A stretch of DNA of 64,000 bases from Stakelama saccharophila (GTDB taxonomy: Bacteria; Pseudomonadota; Alphaproteobacteria; Sphingomonadales; Sphingomonadaceae), in NCBI RefSeq assembly GCF_032229225.1, contig NZ_CP135076.1, positions 2,275,001 through 2,339,000 on the forward strand, given 5' to 3'. Of the stretch, positions 39,401-49,313 are shown in pieces (the first letter of the stretch is position 1; every line of letters starts with the position of its first letter). Below the pieces are notes generated by a model, which did no database searches, was not told where the DNA came from, and worked only from the letters and a program-made list of their open reading frames with translations. The translations under genes and the position numbers were made by a program.

Positions 39401-40671
39401 ACCGTGGCCAGGCCCTCGGCGTACAGGCGTTCGACGACGGTATCACCGAAGCCGAGCGCCGCTGCCTGGAGCTTGTAATTCACCGTGGGTGTGCGGAATT
39501 CCCCATCGAGATCGACTGCCGCCCGTACCGACCGTCCGCGAAGGTTCTCCGCGATCGCGCCGGGCTGGAGCAGGAGCGCCTCGATCCGGAACGAATTGAA
39601 GCGGCTCCGGCCGAGATCTATCCCGCCTCGTGTCGACACCGCAAAGGCATCGGAGCGCAGCCGGAGCTGCAAGTCGACCTCGCGCTCGTCGAGCGCGGCG
39701 TCCAGCGCCACGTTCACGCGCGGTTTGGTCAACCGCTCCACCGGCCCTTGAAGATAAAGCCCCGGCCGGGCCGAACCACGAACCTGGAATCGGCCGTCCT
39801 GCTCCGCGATCTTCAGCCCGACCAGCGAATCGCCACCCAGCGTTCCGGTCAGGGTCCCGTTCCAGGCTTGCCAGCTACCTGCGCCGTCCAGCGACACCGA
39901 CAAGGGAGCCTTCAATCCCGCCAGCCCGGCGACCAGGCCATCCTTCGGCGCGTCGAGTTCGAGATCGAGGTCGAGCTTGTTCGCTTCCGGCGCGGCATCG
40001 AGGACAAGCTGCAGCCTGTCGCCACCCGCTACGCCCTTACCCCGCAATGTCCTCAGCTTCGTCCGAACCTGCGCACGGCGGTCGGCGATATGGACCGATC
40101 CGGCAACACTGGCGATATGGCGCTGGCCCGTGACGGGCGCGCCGATGACGATGCGGTCGACGGCGAGCTTGTCGACGTCGATGTCGATATCGGGCAACAG
40201 TGGCTGGTTTTCCGGCGCGGACGGCGTCGGCTTCAGCACCGGCGTCCTGTCGAAGCGGACGAGCGGACTCGTCAGCGCATCGACATCGACATGGCTGTTG
40301 ATGAAGCGGAACGGATGCCAGTCGAGTTCAATACGCGGCGACGAAGCGAACACGCCTTTGGTGTCGCGAATCCGCACGTCGCGGAGCACCATGTCGCTAT
40401 AGATCGAGCCGTCGATCCGACCGACACGGACGTTGAGACCGGAAGCGGTCGTGTACCCCGCGATCTGGTTCGCGAGAAAACGCCTGCCCGGATCGGTATT
40501 GATCCCCAGCAGCGCCGCGGCGAGAAGCACCATGAGCGCAAGCAGCGCAATTCCGATCCATTTGAGGATTCGTACCCAGAGCGGACGGCGCTGCGCTTCG
40601 CCGATCTCCTCGGCTCCATTTTCGTCCGTTGTGCCGGGCGCCGTCATATCGGGATCGCGCGAACCCGCCAT
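36409..40671 (-). CDS. tamB: Translocation and assembly module subunit TamB
   Basis: Very large envelope protein of 1420 residues: a cytoplasmic N-tail, one membrane anchor (about 35–57, ILKWIGIALLALMVLLAAALLGI), then a periplasm-spanning beta-taco/AsmA-like region, and the C-terminal DUF490/TamB domain (about 1080–1420; FISRGVISFEGG-like segment, NPLGKLRSATG, TQIEISLTKALSLLSQVGTAG). It is known to work with TamA in outer-membrane protein insertion and, like AsmA proteins, in phospholipid traffic to the outer membrane. The start codon shares a base with the tamA stop (TGATG), giving a strict tamA–tamB operon. Confidence 0.93.
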   Translation of the reverse strand: MAGSRDPDMTAPGTTDENGAEEIGEAQRRPLWVRILKWIGIALLALMVLLAAALLGINTDPGRRFLANQIAGYTTASGLNVRVGRIDGSIYSDMVLRDVRIRDTKGVFASSPRIELDWHPFRFINSHVDVDALTSPLVRFDRTPVLKPTPSAPENQPLLPDIDIDVDKLAVDRIVIGAPVTGQRHIASVAGSVHIADRRAQVRTKLRTLRGKGVAGGDRLQLVLDAAPEANKLDLDLELDAPKDGLVAGLAGLKAPLSVSLDGAGSWQAWNGTLTGTLGGDSLVGLKIAEQDGRFQVRGSARPGLYLQGPVERLTKPRVNVALDAALDEREVDLQLRLRSDAFAVSTRGGIDLGRSRFNSFRIEALLLQPGAIAENLRGRSVRAAVDLDGEFRTPTVNYKLQAAALGFGDTVVERLYAEGLATVDSEHILVPVHARAARVTGLPASANGLLTNLTLNGDIAINGTQILSDNLRVRSDKIDATAVILADTAKGHYTGAFKGRVNDYRVDSIGILNLATDADLYSAPEGGFGIRGRIVARTSRILNDGARNFLGGNAYARVDLDYTPQGVVRFDDLRLNAPAFKITSGEGYYDLDGGLNVSLDAVSQQYGPISARATGTLADPSLLVRAAKPGLGIGLADLEARVRGHAGAYAVTATGDTNYGPFNADMLVDTGDPLTVDVRNARFAGVDLQGRIHRTDAGPFAGRLDFTGSGINGSAELASADGNQQAVIAARANNARIPGTSGITIGRAIIDARATLYPDAPAIAGDVQLANFAMGEFVIDQARAQVDYRGGKGTAKLLAKGSSSVPFQLAANARLSPDSYLVALRGSGNGIDFHTENPARIQVSDGSYTLMPTGIVLDKGRLRVAGTYGTGMTAQMRLDDVDLSLANAFVPGLGIMGMANGSLDFAQPSDGSFPKADARLNIADFRRSSIAAVSVPVNIQFQGKLFPQGGEGRALIKRGTTTVGRMVATLQPLPPGAGAWTTRLMAAPLGGGIRYNGPAAVLFSFAALSDQQLTGPIAVAANFDGRLRAPQLSGIVRSSNLSYVNETYGTRLTNMKVDGRFNNDRFQLNQLSAKAGDGSIAAQGYVGLAADAGFPMDIRATLDDARLARSDSLGATATGELRVRHQPGETATITGELRIPEARYEISRQGAAEVPMLDGVRRKGEQVKSEAESDDASAAPPGLFRLDIRVRADNRLFVSGMGLESEWQADIRVGGTSASPDVRGTMRIVRGTYSFAGKRFEISRGVISFEGGPIGDPQLNIQATTENDGVTFTINITGSAQNPQIEFASNPNLPQDEVLSRLLFGSSVTDLSATEAVQLAAALNSLRGSGGGLNPLGKLRSATGFDRLRILGSDDTTGRGTALAAGKYLTDDVYVEVITDARGFTATQIEISLTKALSLLSQVGTAGGSSGSIRYSKDY

Positions 40672-42911
40672 CAGAACGCCTGCCCGATCGAAATATAGAG
40701 GGCGATGCTCGGATCACCCGGCCTCGGGTTCAGCGGCGTCGCAAGGTCGACGCGCAGGGGGCCGAAATTGGTATAGAACCTGCCGCCGATACCGGCGCCG
40801 AATTTCAGGTCCGAGCCGCGCGGATAGATCGTGTCATAGGCCTGGCCGGCATCGATGAACGGGACGATACCGAAATCGCCGAAACGATACCGGGCTTCCA
40901 GCGAGAACTCGTTGAAGCTGCGTCCGCCGATCGGCTTGCCGTCGGGCGCCTGGGGGCCAAGCTCGCGATAACCATAGCCGCGCACCGACCCGCCGCCACC
41001 CGCATAATAGCGCCGCGAAGGGGGAAGGTCGTCCCGGTCGATGCCGGGGATGCTCCCGACCGCCGCGCGACCGGCGATTACCAGGCTGTCGGTGACCGGA
41101 TAATATGCGGTGCCTTCCAGTTTGAGCCGGGCATAGGGCCGGAACGCACCCTTGACCGCGGCTTCCGGACTGACGGTAGCGTTGATGCGAAATCCCTCTG
41201 TCGGATTGAGCAGGCTGTCCGAGGTGTCGAAGCCGACCGTCCCGGGGAGTGCGGCGATGAAATAGGTTTTTCGCTGGCGTTCACCGGCGTCGAAATTCCA
41301 CACATCCTCGTTCGTGCCGACCAGTTCAAAGCCATAGGAATAGGTGAACCGTTTCTGCCACAGCGGCGTGGAATCATAGGAAATCCGGCCGATCAGGGAA
41401 GCCGTGTAAGCCTCATAGGCTTCGTAATCATTGTGGTTGGCGGCAACGCCCAGCATCACGGTACGATCACGCCGGCCGGCATTGGATCGCCGGAACGTGG
41501 CCGAAAGTCCCTGTTCCTGCGTGCCGCCGACGCCGGAGACGATCAGCGCACCTTCGGGCGGGAACAGGTTGCGGTGCGTCCAGGAGCCTTCCAGACGGAT
41601 GCCCTGGCCGGTGCGATACCCGGCCTCCGCGGCCAATGTGCGTGGCGGCCCCGCCTTTTGCCGCACGAGCAGATCGACATATTCGGTGCCGTCGGGCGCG
41701 GTCTCCCCGGTTCTTTGCGGCTGGACCGAAACGGTGGAATACAGGCCGGTGGAAACCAGCGCCTTGCGCAGGTCGTCGACATCGCGACTGTCATAGAGAT
41801 CGCCGCGATCGAAGCGGGCGAGAACCCCGATATGCTCCGGATCGAAAACCGGCTCGCCCTGCGTCGCAAAACCGCCGAACGAGGCCCGCGGCCCGAGATC
41901 ATAAGGGAGCGTATAGGCGCCGCTGTGGTCGCTGCCGTCGAGCAGGATGTCCCGCTGGCCGAGTTGGAAAAAGGGATATCCCTTTTGCGGCAGCGTCACG
42001 GATACGTTGGCCTCGGCGCCCTGTACCCGTTCGGCTTCGATCGGATCGCCGGGTTTCAGCGGCAAGGCCTCGTCCACCAGGCCCATCGGCACCGTCGCGT
42101 CGCCTTCGGTGGTGATCGACGAAAAGCTATAGCGCACGCCGGGAGTAGCGGAAATCACGGCTCGCAGCGCCCCTTCCGGCTCGCTCGGCCGGTCGATCCG
42201 CGACGTCACCGCAGCATCATAATATCCCTGCGACTGCATTAGCTGGAGCGCCAATTGCTCATCCGATTTCGCGCGCGCCGACACCATGGCGGCGTTTTCC
42301 GCTTCGCCGTCTCCTTCTTCCAGTGCCGACAGGTCGCGGAAGCGGCTTTCCAGATCGACCTTTTCCAGACCCTCGACAACGGTTTCGTACCGTATTTCGG
42401 AATCGATATCTTCGACGCCCGCAATCTCCGGCGGCGGCGTCGAATCGAAGCTGTCGATCGGCGGCAATGGCTGGGCCAGCTCGCCCTCGTCGGGAAGCGG
42501 GCGAGGCTCGACGATTTCCGAGCCCGGAGCCTCCAGCGGCTCCCGTTTCGCATCCTCCGCATCTTGCTCGGCGTCGGCACTGGCTGCTTCCGCCACGCCC
42601 TGTCGGTCAACGGGCTCCGGCATGGGTTCCAGCGGGGCGTTGATGTCGTCGCCGAGCGGCGGCAGCGCGGATTCGAACTGTTCGTCCGGTACGATCGGCT
42701 CGTCTTGCGGAGCCGGTTGCGGGGCTTCGCTTTCCTGCTGTGGTGAGGCTTGCCCGTCGGAATCGGCGTCCGGCGTCCGCTGTTGCGCGGTTGCGGTCTG
42801 CACGATCGCGGCGCAGGGCGTAAAGGCAGAAGCCAGCAACACTGCCCTCAAAATTCTTCCGCCCGTACCGATCCGCACCAATCCCCGGTCCCCTTGCGAC
42901 ACGGAGAGCAT
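40671..42911 (-). CDS. tamA: Omp85-family outer-membrane assembly protein TamA
   Basis: BamA/TamA-type protein of about 746 residues, against ~577 in E. coli. Signal sequence (ILRAVLLASAFTPCAAIVQTATA), then an unusual acidic, proline-rich stretch (about 44–158), POTRA domains (about 160–380, TVVEGLEKVDLES), and the 16-strand Omp85 barrel with GGGGSVRGYGYRELGP (the VRGY motif of strand-6 loop) and a terminal Phe. The start is uncertain: ATG 42911 has only a G run upstream, and GTG 42878 is a plausible alternative. The 146-base gap to the divergent YihY gene presumably carries both promoters. Confidence 0.9.
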   Translation of the reverse strand: MLSVSQGDRGLVRIGTGGRILRAVLLASAFTPCAAIVQTATAQQRTPDADSDGQASPQQESEAPQPAPQDEPIVPDEQFESALPPLGDDINAPLEPMPEPVDRQGVAEAASADAEQDAEDAKREPLEAPGSEIVEPRPLPDEGELAQPLPPIDSFDSTPPPEIAGVEDIDSEIRYETVVEGLEKVDLESRFRDLSALEEGDGEAENAAMVSARAKSDEQLALQLMQSQGYYDAAVTSRIDRPSEPEGALRAVISATPGVRYSFSSITTEGDATVPMGLVDEALPLKPGDPIEAERVQGAEANVSVTLPQKGYPFFQLGQRDILLDGSDHSGAYTLPYDLGPRASFGGFATQGEPVFDPEHIGVLARFDRGDLYDSRDVDDLRKALVSTGLYSTVSVQPQRTGETAPDGTEYVDLLVRQKAGPPRTLAAEAGYRTGQGIRLEGSWTHRNLFPPEGALIVSGVGGTQEQGLSATFRRSNAGRRDRTVMLGVAANHNDYEAYEAYTASLIGRISYDSTPLWQKRFTYSYGFELVGTNEDVWNFDAGERQRKTYFIAALPGTVGFDTSDSLLNPTEGFRINATVSPEAAVKGAFRPYARLKLEGTAYYPVTDSLVIAGRAAVGSIPGIDRDDLPPSRRYYAGGGGSVRGYGYRELGPQAPDGKPIGGRSFNEFSLEARYRFGDFGIVPFIDAGQAYDTIYPRGSDLKFGAGIGGRFYTNFGPLRVDLATPLNPRPGDPSIALYISIGQAF

Positions 42912-43057
42912 CCCCCCGCCAGAACTCGCCCATAACGCATATGGCGCTCTGCGTATCCATTGTACTGCAAAGAAACATGATTCTGCTCGGACGCAAGCAT
43001 CCCTTCCGGGCCGCACCGCGTTGACAAGAACGCTGACCACAAGGAAGCATTCGCGAC

Positions 43058-44062
43058 ATGAGCGAACAGAGGGGCGAAGTGGACACGAACAGAATTCCGG
43101 GATTCGATTCCGGCCATCCGTGGCAGCATCCATGGCCTGCATGGAAGGCGATTTTCGGCCGCATCTATTCGATGACGGGCTATCACAACCTGTCGCTGAT
43201 GGCGGCGGGCGTGGCCTTTTACGCTTTCCTGTCATTCGTACCGCTGCTGGGTGCGGTCGTCATGACCTATGGCCTGGTGGCCGATCCGGGCACGGTTGCC
43301 GAACACATGCAGACCGTCATTCGGCTGGTGCCGACCGACGCCGCTTCCCTTATCCGCGATCAGTTGGAAAGCGTGGCGAATACCGCCGCCAGCCAGGCCG
43401 GCATCGGCCTGGCCATAGCCCTGTTCTTTTCCGTTTACGGGGCCATGCGCGCCGCCAACGCCATGATCCAGGCGCTGAACGTCGTCTATGAGGAGGACGA
43501 ATCGCGCAACATGATACAGACCACGATACTGGCAATATTCCTCACCTTAGGCGCGATCGTCGCCGTTCTGGTCGGCGTCGTCGCGGCCATCGTGCTGGGC
43601 TTTCTGCAAGAAGCCGTCGGTATGCTGGGTGAAGCCGGCGTGGTCCTGATCAAGATCGCGACATGGCTGGTCGCCGCGGCGATCGTCAGCGCCGGCTTCG
43701 CATTCATCTTCCGCTATGGCCCCGACCGTGCCCGGGCGCGCTGGCGGTGGCTGTCGGTGGGATCGGTCGCATCGACCCTCCTGTGGCTCGTGGCGACCCT
43801 GCTGTTCGGCATCTATACGGCGAATTTCGCCAATTATAACGCAACCTACGGCGCGCTCGGCGCGGTCGTCGTCCTGCTGATGTGGCTGTTCGTATCGTCC
43901 TATGCCGTGCTGCTCGGCGCAGAAATCAACGCCGAAGCCGAACGCCAGACCGGCGTGGATTCAACGACCGGCATGCCCCGCCCCTTCGGCGAGCGCGGCG
44001 CGACGGTAGCGGATACCCTGCCCAGCAAGCGACAGATCAAGCCGAAGCGGGCGAAATATTGA
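43058..44062 (+). CDS. YihY/BrkB family inner-membrane protein
   Basis: 334 residues, six predicted membrane helices (first [21 protein letters not shown] around 48–68). Family motifs include [17 protein letters not shown] and the C-terminal [30 protein letters not shown]. The family was once annotated as ribonuclease BN, which is now known to be wrong; its function is unresolved (transport-like). The cytoplasmic tail is basic ([11 protein letters not shown]). AAGGA lies 10 bases before the start. Its last 26 bases overlap the 3' end of the convergent malate synthase gene. Confidence 0.92.
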   Translation: MSEQRGEVDTNRIPGFDSGHPWQHPWPAWKAIFGRIYSMTGYHNLSLMAAGVAFYAFLSFVPLLGAVVMTYGLVADPGTVAEHMQTVIRLVPTDAASLIRDQLESVANTAASQAGIGLAIALFFSVYGAMRAANAMIQALNVVYEEDESRNMIQTTILAIFLTLGAIVAVLVGVVAAIVLGFLQEAVGMLGEAGVVLIKIATWLVAAAIVSAGFAFIFRYGPDRARARWRWLSVGSVASTLLWLVATLLFGIYTANFANYNATYGALGAVVVLLMWLFVSSYAVLLGAEINAEAERQTGVDSTTGMPRPFGERGATVADTLPSKRQIKPKRAKY

Positions 44063-46163
44063 GATCCGGATCACAGCCGGCGCCGGCGCCCTTGGCTCGC
44101 CGACGGAAGCGGTGCAGCAGCGGTTCGGTGTAACCACCGGGTTGCGCCAGCCCTTCGAAAATGAGCGCACGCGCCGCCTGGAATGCAAGACTGCCGTTTT
44201 CGCGTCCGGACATCGGCTTGTACTTCGGATCGCCCGCATTCTGCGCATCCACCTTCTTCGCCATCCGCAGGAGCGCGGCGTCGACCTCCTCCACCGACGC
44301 CACTCCATGAAGCATCCAATTGGCCATGTGCTGCGAGGATATACGCAGCGTCGCGCGGTCTTCCATCAGCCCGACATCATTGATGTCGGGCACCTTGGAG
44401 CAGCCGATGCCCTGATCGATCCAGCGCACGACATAGCCCAGAATGCCCTGCGCATTGTTGTCGAGTTCGCGCCGTACTTCGGCCGGCGTCCAGTTGCGTC
44501 CCTCCGCCACCGGCACCGCCAGCAGCTTGTCCAGTTTCGGCACGGCCTCTCCGGCGATCGCCCTCTGCTGCGCGAACACATCGATCCGGTGATAATGAAG
44601 CGCATGCAATGTCGCCGCGGTCGGGCTCGGCACCCAGGCGGTGTTCGCACCCGATTTCGGGTGGCCGATCTTCTGCTCCAGCATGTCCGCCATGCGGTCG
44701 GGCGCGGCCCACATGCCCTTGCCGATCTGTGCCCTGCCCGACAGGCCGTGCCGCAGGCCGATACGGACGTTGCGATCCTCATAGGCCTGCAACCACCCGC
44801 TGGCCTTCATCTCCCCCTTCGGGATCATCGGGCCGGCGTGCATCGCGGTGTGGATTTCGTCGCCGGTACGGTCGAGAAAGCCCGTGTTGATGAATACGAT
44901 ACGGTCCCGCACGGCATGGATGCACGCGGCGAGATTTGCCGAGGTGCGACGCTCCTCATCCATCACGCCGACTTTGATCGTGTGGCGGGCCAGCCCCAGC
45001 AAATCCTCGACCGCATCGAACAGGCGATCGGTGAAGGCGCATTCGTCCGGCCCGTGCATCTTGGGCTTCACAATATAGATCGAGCCCGCACGGCTGTTGC
45101 GATACCGGCTCAGCCCGCGCAGATCATGCAGCGCGATCAGCGGGGTCATGATCGCGTCGAGGATGCCCTCGGGCGCTTCCGATCCGTCCGGCAGCATCAG
45201 CGCCGGCGTCGTCATCAGATGGCCGACATTGCGCACGAACAACAGCGATCGGCCCGGCAGGGTGAAATTGCCGCCACTCGGCGCCGTGTAGCTGCGGTCG
45301 GGATCGAGACGGCGGGTAATCGTCTTGCCGGCCTTGTCGAACGTCTCCTTGAGGTCGCCGCGCATCAGCCCCAGCCAATTCGCATAAGCGGCGACCTTGT
45401 CTTCGGCATCGACCGCCGCGACGGAGTCCTCCAGGTCGACGATCGTCGTCAGCGCCGCTTCCAGCACGATGTCCGCGATGCCAGCGGGATCATGCTTCCC
45501 GATGGGATGCTCGCGGTCGATGACGATTTCGATGTGCAAACCATTGTGGCGCAACAGCAGCGAATGCCCGGCCCACCCCGCGAGCTGGGCGGTATCGGCA
45601 AGGTCCGGCGCACCTCCGGTGAAATCCGCCCACTTTCCTGCTCTGAGCGGCACCGCCTCGTCCAGAAACGCCTTGGCCCGGGCGATCACCTGCGCACCGC
45701 GCTCGGGATCATAGTCGCCCGGCTTCGGCTCGCCGGGGAGCGCATCGGTGCCATAGAGCGCGTCGTACAGACTTCCCCAACGCGCATTCGCGGCGTTGAG
45801 GACGAAGCGCGCATTGAGGATCGGCACGACGAGCTGCGGACCGGCCATGGTCGCGATCTCGGCATCGACATGTCCGGTGCCGATGGTGAAATCGTCCGGT
45901 TCTTCGACCAGATAGCCGATCTCGCGAAGGAAAGCCTCGTCCACCGGCTGTCCGGCTTCGTAGCGCGCGTCGATCTGCGCCTGGAGCGTGTCGCGCGTCT
46001 CAAGCAGCGCCCGATTGTCGGGTACGAAGCGGTCGAAGATTTCGGCCACCCCCGACCAGAAGCCGTCGCCCCCGATGCCAAGCGCCGGCAGCACCTGCCC
46101 TTCCACGAAGCGTGCGAGCGGTTCGGCGACGGACAGGCCGGCACGGTTCAGCGACTGAGACAT
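44037..46163 (-). CDS. glcB: Malate synthase G
   Basis: Condenses glyoxylate and acetyl-CoA to malate. 708 residues, the size of the monomeric G isoform. AGGAGGA lies 5 bases before ATG 46163; the longer ORF overlaps the MarR gene and is rejected. Motifs: [31 protein letters not shown] segment ([13 protein letters not shown]), [12 protein letters not shown] with the metal-binding region, [19 protein letters not shown] with the catalytic Asp. No isocitrate lyase or glycolate oxidase gene is in the window, so the glyoxylate source is not shown. The C-terminus ends inside the YihY coding region. Confidence 0.95.
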   Translation of the reverse strand: MSQSLNRAGLSVAEPLARFVEGQVLPALGIGGDGFWSGVAEIFDRFVPDNRALLETRDTLQAQIDARYEAGQPVDEAFLREIGYLVEEPDDFTIGTGHVDAEIATMAGPQLVVPILNARFVLNAANARWGSLYDALYGTDALPGEPKPGDYDPERGAQVIARAKAFLDEAVPLRAGKWADFTGGAPDLADTAQLAGWAGHSLLLRHNGLHIEIVIDREHPIGKHDPAGIADIVLEAALTTIVDLEDSVAAVDAEDKVAAYANWLGLMRGDLKETFDKAGKTITRRLDPDRSYTAPSGGNFTLPGRSLLFVRNVGHLMTTPALMLPDGSEAPEGILDAIMTPLIALHDLRGLSRYRNSRAGSIYIVKPKMHGPDECAFTDRLFDAVEDLLGLARHTIKVGVMDEERRTSANLAACIHAVRDRIVFINTGFLDRTGDEIHTAMHAGPMIPKGEMKASGWLQAYEDRNVRIGLRHGLSGRAQIGKGMWAAPDRMADMLEQKIGHPKSGANTAWVPSPTAATLHALHYHRIDVFAQQRAIAGEAVPKLDKLLAVPVAEGRNWTPAEVRRELDNNAQGILGYVVRWIDQGIGCSKVPDINDVGLMEDRATLRISSQHMANWMLHGVASVEEVDAALLRMAKKVDAQNAGDPKYKPMSGRENGSLAFQAARALIFEGLAQPGGYTEPLLHRFRRRAKGAGAGCDPDLNISPASA

Positions 46164-46239
46164 GATTCCTCCTCGATCGTGGGCAGCAATGGCACGCCTG
46201 GGGAGGCTGGTATGAATTACGGTAAGCGGCTGTGCCGGA

Positions 46240-46692
46240 TCAAGTCGCTTCCGCCTCGAATCCCGCTGCCGCCACCTCGAGCCGTTCGAGCATCGAGCGC
46301 AACTGCCTGATCTCCCCGGCCGAGAACTCCGAAAAAATGCGCCGCTCCAGTTCCAGCGCTTTGGGCGCCACCTGTTCATACAGCGCCGCGCCCGAATCGG
46401 TCAGCCGCAACAGATGCGATCGCTGGTCGGAAGGATTGGGCTCGCGCTTCACCAGGCCACGCTCGACGAGGCCGATCGCGGCGCGGCTGACCGTCACCTT
46501 GTCCATCCGCGTCATTGCCCCCAGGGCCTGCTGCGTCATGCCATCGCCCTCCGCGAGCACCGCGACCAGCCGCCATTCAGGAATCTTCAGCCCGAACAGC
46601 GATTGATAGGCGGTGGCGATCACGTTCGACACGCGGTTCGACGTGATCGACAGGCGATAGGGGAGAAAGCCGTCGAGATGGAGCGTTGACAT
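46240..46692 (-). CDS. MarR family transcriptional regulator
   Basis: 150-residue winged-helix regulator: [33 protein letters not shown] is the DNA-recognition region (about 52–84), followed by the wing [12 protein letters not shown]. It is transcribed away from hpd, and a perfect palindrome sits between the two genes. By analogy with MarR proteins controlling homogentisate and aromatic degradation, it is probably a repressor of hpd/hmgA relieved by a pathway aromatic acid. Regulation of glcB is possible but less well supported. Confidence 0.88.
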   Translation of the reverse strand: MSTLHLDGFLPYRLSITSNRVSNVIATAYQSLFGLKIPEWRLVAVLAEGDGMTQQALGAMTRMDKVTVSRAAIGLVERGLVKREPNPSDQRSHLLRLTDSGAALYEQVAPKALELERRIFSEFSAGEIRQLRSMLERLEVAAAGFEAEAT

Positions 46693-46743
46693 GAAACAAC
46701 CCTAACTGCCCGCCTTTACTCGACGCCAGCATATTGGTAGGTA

Positions 46744-46757
46744 GTATCAATTGATAC
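46744..46757. promoter_or_regulatory. MarR-type operator between the regulator and hpd
   Basis: GTATCAATTGATAC is a perfect 14-bp palindrome, 26 bases before the hpd start and 52 before the regulator start. Its size, AT content and divergent position fit a MarR dimer site controlling both genes. Confidence 0.6.
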
Positions 46758-46782
46758 CAGTTTCCCGAACCGGAGAGATGTG

Positions 46783-47859
46783 ATGGAACCCCGCGAAAAC
46801 CCCATGGGCCTCAACGGCTTCGAATTCGTCGAATTCACCGGCCCCGATCCGGAAGCGCTCGGCAAGCTCTTCACGATGATGGGCTTCACCCACGTCGCCA
46901 ATCACAAGACCAAGCAGGTTCGCCGGTATAGCCAGGGCGACATCAACTTTCTCCTTAACATGGAGCCCGAGGGTCAGGTCGCCGGCTTTCGCGAAGCGCA
47001 CGGCCCGTCCGCCAATGCGATGGCGTTTCGCGTTGCCGATGCCGAAAAGGCGCTGAAATTGGCGATCGAGCGCGGCGCGACCGAGGTGAAAGGCAAAAAC
47101 GGTCCCGGCGAGCTGGACATTCCGGCGATCGAGGGAATCGGCGGCGCCAATCTCTATCTCGTCGACAAGCATGGCGAGCAGACCATCTACGACACCGATT
47201 TCGAGCCTGTCGAAGGCGCGAAGCCGAACCAGAATTCGGCCGGTCTGGAGACGCTCGACCATCTGACGCACAATCTGAAGCGCGGACGGATGGATTATTG
47301 GGCGAATTACTACGAATCGATCTTCAACTTCCGCGAGATTCGCTATTTCGACATCGAGGGGCAGCAGACGGGTCTGCTCAGCCGCGCAATGACCGCGCCC
47401 GACGACAAGATCCGCATCCCGCTGAATGAAAGCCGCGACGATCACTCGCAGATCGAAGAGTTCATCAACGATTACAAGGGCGAAGGCATCCAGCACCTCG
47501 CGCTGACCACCGACGACATTTTCGCGACGGTCGACAAGCTGCGCGCCAACGGCGTCGAGTTTCAGGATACACCCGACACCTATTACGAATTGATCGACCA
47601 GCGCCTGCCCGGCCATGGCCATGACATCCAGAAGATGAAGGATCGCAAAATCCTGATCGACGGATCGCCGGAGACGGGCGAAGGATTGCTGTTGCAGATC
47701 TTTACCGCCAACATGGTCGGACCGATCTTCTTCGAGATCATCCAGCGAAAGGGTAATGAAGGATTCGGCGAGGGCAATTTCAAGGCGCTGTTCGAATCGA
47801 TAGAACTCGACCAGATCAAGCGCGGCGTAATCCCGGCCAAGGACAAGGCCGAGGCCTGA
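46783..47859 (+). CDS. hpd: 4-hydroxyphenylpyruvate dioxygenase
   Basis: Non-heme iron dioxygenase turning 4-hydroxyphenylpyruvate into homogentisate in tyrosine degradation. 358 residues, two vicinal-oxygen-chelate domains. Iron ligands His160 (LETLDH), His238 (IQHLAL) and Glu318 (FFEIIQRKG). ATG 46783 has GGAGAG upstream; a GTG directly before it is less likely. It is divergent from the MarR gene, with hmgA following after 165 bases. The iron ligands are one to four residues off the usual Pseudomonas numbering, as expected for an orthologue. Confidence 0.96.
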   Translation: MEPRENPMGLNGFEFVEFTGPDPEALGKLFTMMGFTHVANHKTKQVRRYSQGDINFLLNMEPEGQVAGFREAHGPSANAMAFRVADAEKALKLAIERGATEVKGKNGPGELDIPAIEGIGGANLYLVDKHGEQTIYDTDFEPVEGAKPNQNSAGLETLDHLTHNLKRGRMDYWANYYESIFNFREIRYFDIEGQQTGLLSRAMTAPDDKIRIPLNESRDDHSQIEEFINDYKGEGIQHLALTTDDIFATVDKLRANGVEFQDTPDTYYELIDQRLPGHGHDIQKMKDRKILIDGSPETGEGLLLQIFTANMVGPIFFEIIQRKGNEGFGEGNFKALFESIELDQIKRGVIPAKDKAEA

Positions 47860-47884
47860 GCGCCTGACGAGTAAGGAGAGGCCG

Positions 47885-47913
47885 GCCGGTCGCGCAGGAG
47901 GAATGCGACCGGC
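47885..47913. other. Stem-loop between hpd and hmgA
   Basis: GCCGGTCGC-gcaggaggaat-GCGACCGGC: a perfect 9-bp stem whose loop displays AGGAGG. No U tract follows. It may protect the hpd mRNA 3' end or act as a processing site. Confidence 0.4.
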
Positions 47914-48024
47914 AGGAAAAACGGCCCGCGGCCGCCGCCATGCCCGCCCGCAAAAGGGGGCGTAAAGACATAAAGACGAGCATGGCGGCGGTTCGCACCC
48001 TCAAACCGATATGGGAGAGCCCCA

Positions 48025-49308
48025 GTGTCCGACGGATATATGACCGGGTTCGGCAATCATTTCGCGACCGAAGCAGTGGCCGGCGCGCTGCCGCAGGGCC
48101 GCAACTCTCCGCAAAGCCCCGCATTCGGCCTGTATACCGAACAACTCTCTGGCACCGCATTTACCGCGCCGCGTTCGGAGAACCGCCGCTCCTGGCTCTA
48201 TCGGTTGCGCCCGTCGGCGGCGCACCCGCCCTTCCGCCGCTATGAAGGCGCCGATCTTTTCGCGCCCGGCACCGTCGATGCACCGCTTGCGCCCAACCGG
48301 CTGCGCTGGTCGCCGATGGGTTATGACGACGACGAGGCGGACTGGCTGGACAGCCTGGTGACGATGCTCGCCAGCCATCCACCGGAAAGCCAGTCTGGCG
48401 CCGCCGTCCATATCTACCGCGCGTCGAAGGATATGGAGCACCGGGCCTTCGTGTCGGCCGATGGCGAACTGGTCGTCATACCCGAGCAGGGCCGTCTGAT
48501 GTTGCTGACCGAAATGGGCCGGATCGACCTGAGCCCCGGCGAGATCGCGCTGATCCCGCGCGGCGTACGGTTCCGGGTGACGCTGCCCGATGGCAGGGCG
48601 CGCGGTTATGTCGCGGAAAATCATGGGGCCCCGTTCCGCCTGCCCGATCTGGGCCCGATCGGGGCGAACGGCCTCGCCAATCCGCGTGACTTCGAGACGC
48701 CGGTCGCCTGGTTCGAGGATATCGAGGGCGAATTCGAGCTGGTGCAGAAATATCTCGGCAGCCTGTGGACGACCAATCTCGGCCGCAGCCCGCTCGACGT
48801 CGTGGCCTGGCACGGCAACCTCGCGCCGTCGAAATACGATCTATCGAAGTTCATGACGATCAACACCGTCAGCTTCGACCATCCCGATCCTTCGATCTTC
48901 ACCGTGCTGACATCGCCCAGCGATACCCCCGGCGTGGCAAACGCCGACTTCGTGATCTTCCCGCCGCGCTGGATGGTGGCGGAGGACACGTTCCGCCCGC
49001 CCTGGTTCCACCGCAACGTGATGTCGGAGGCGATGGGCCTGATCCACGGTGCCTATGATGCGAAGTCGGAAGGCTTCGGCCCCGGTGCGCTGAGCCTGCA
49101 CAACCAGATGGCGGGGCACGGTCCCGACGTCGAAAGCTGGAAGAAGGCGAGCGAGGCGGAGCTGAAGCCGCACAAGATCGAGGACACCATGGCGTTTATG
49201 GTCGAAAGCCGCTGGGTTTTCCGCCCGACCGAATTCGCACTGGAAACCGCGCAGAGCGACTATGACGAGGCCTGGGCGGGATTCCCGAAGGCACGGGTGC
49301 CGCGTTGA
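48025..49308 (+). CDS. hmgA: Homogentisate 1,2-dioxygenase
   Basis: Opens homogentisate to maleylacetoacetate. 427 residues. GTG 48025 has GGGAGA 6 bases upstream and gives the conserved [17 protein letters not shown]. Iron-site motifs: WFHRNVMSE (His and Glu six residues apart, as in the human enzyme) and HGPD with the third ligand His; [14 protein letters not shown] is a family signature. The following pathway genes (maleylacetoacetate isomerase, fumarylacetoacetase) are not in the window; instead a GntA-like and a DUF1989 gene follow. Confidence 0.96.
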   Translation: MSDGYMTGFGNHFATEAVAGALPQGRNSPQSPAFGLYTEQLSGTAFTAPRSENRRSWLYRLRPSAAHPPFRRYEGADLFAPGTVDAPLAPNRLRWSPMGYDDDEADWLDSLVTMLASHPPESQSGAAVHIYRASKDMEHRAFVSADGELVVIPEQGRLMLLTEMGRIDLSPGEIALIPRGVRFRVTLPDGRARGYVAENHGAPFRLPDLGPIGANGLANPRDFETPVAWFEDIEGEFELVQKYLGSLWTTNLGRSPLDVVAWHGNLAPSKYDLSKFMTINTVSFDHPDPSIFTVLTSPSDTPGVANADFVIFPPRWMVAEDTFRPPWFHRNVMSEAMGLIHGAYDAKSEGFGPGALSLHNQMAGHGPDVESWKKASEAELKPHKIEDTMAFMVESRWVFRPTEFALETAQSDYDEAWAGFPKARVPR

Positions 49309-49313
49309 TCCGT

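Noticed and set aside
38167..40698. 843-codon plus-strand open frame
   Set aside because: It is a shadow of tamB, which has anchor, domain and operon support; the plus frame is low-complexity Arg/Asp/Ile-rich with no ribosome site.
47902..47964. 20-codon ORF after AGGAGG between hpd and hmgA
   Set aside because: The spacing from AGGAGG to its ATG is only about one base, and the peptide is a basic low-complexity stretch; the hairpin explains the sequence better.
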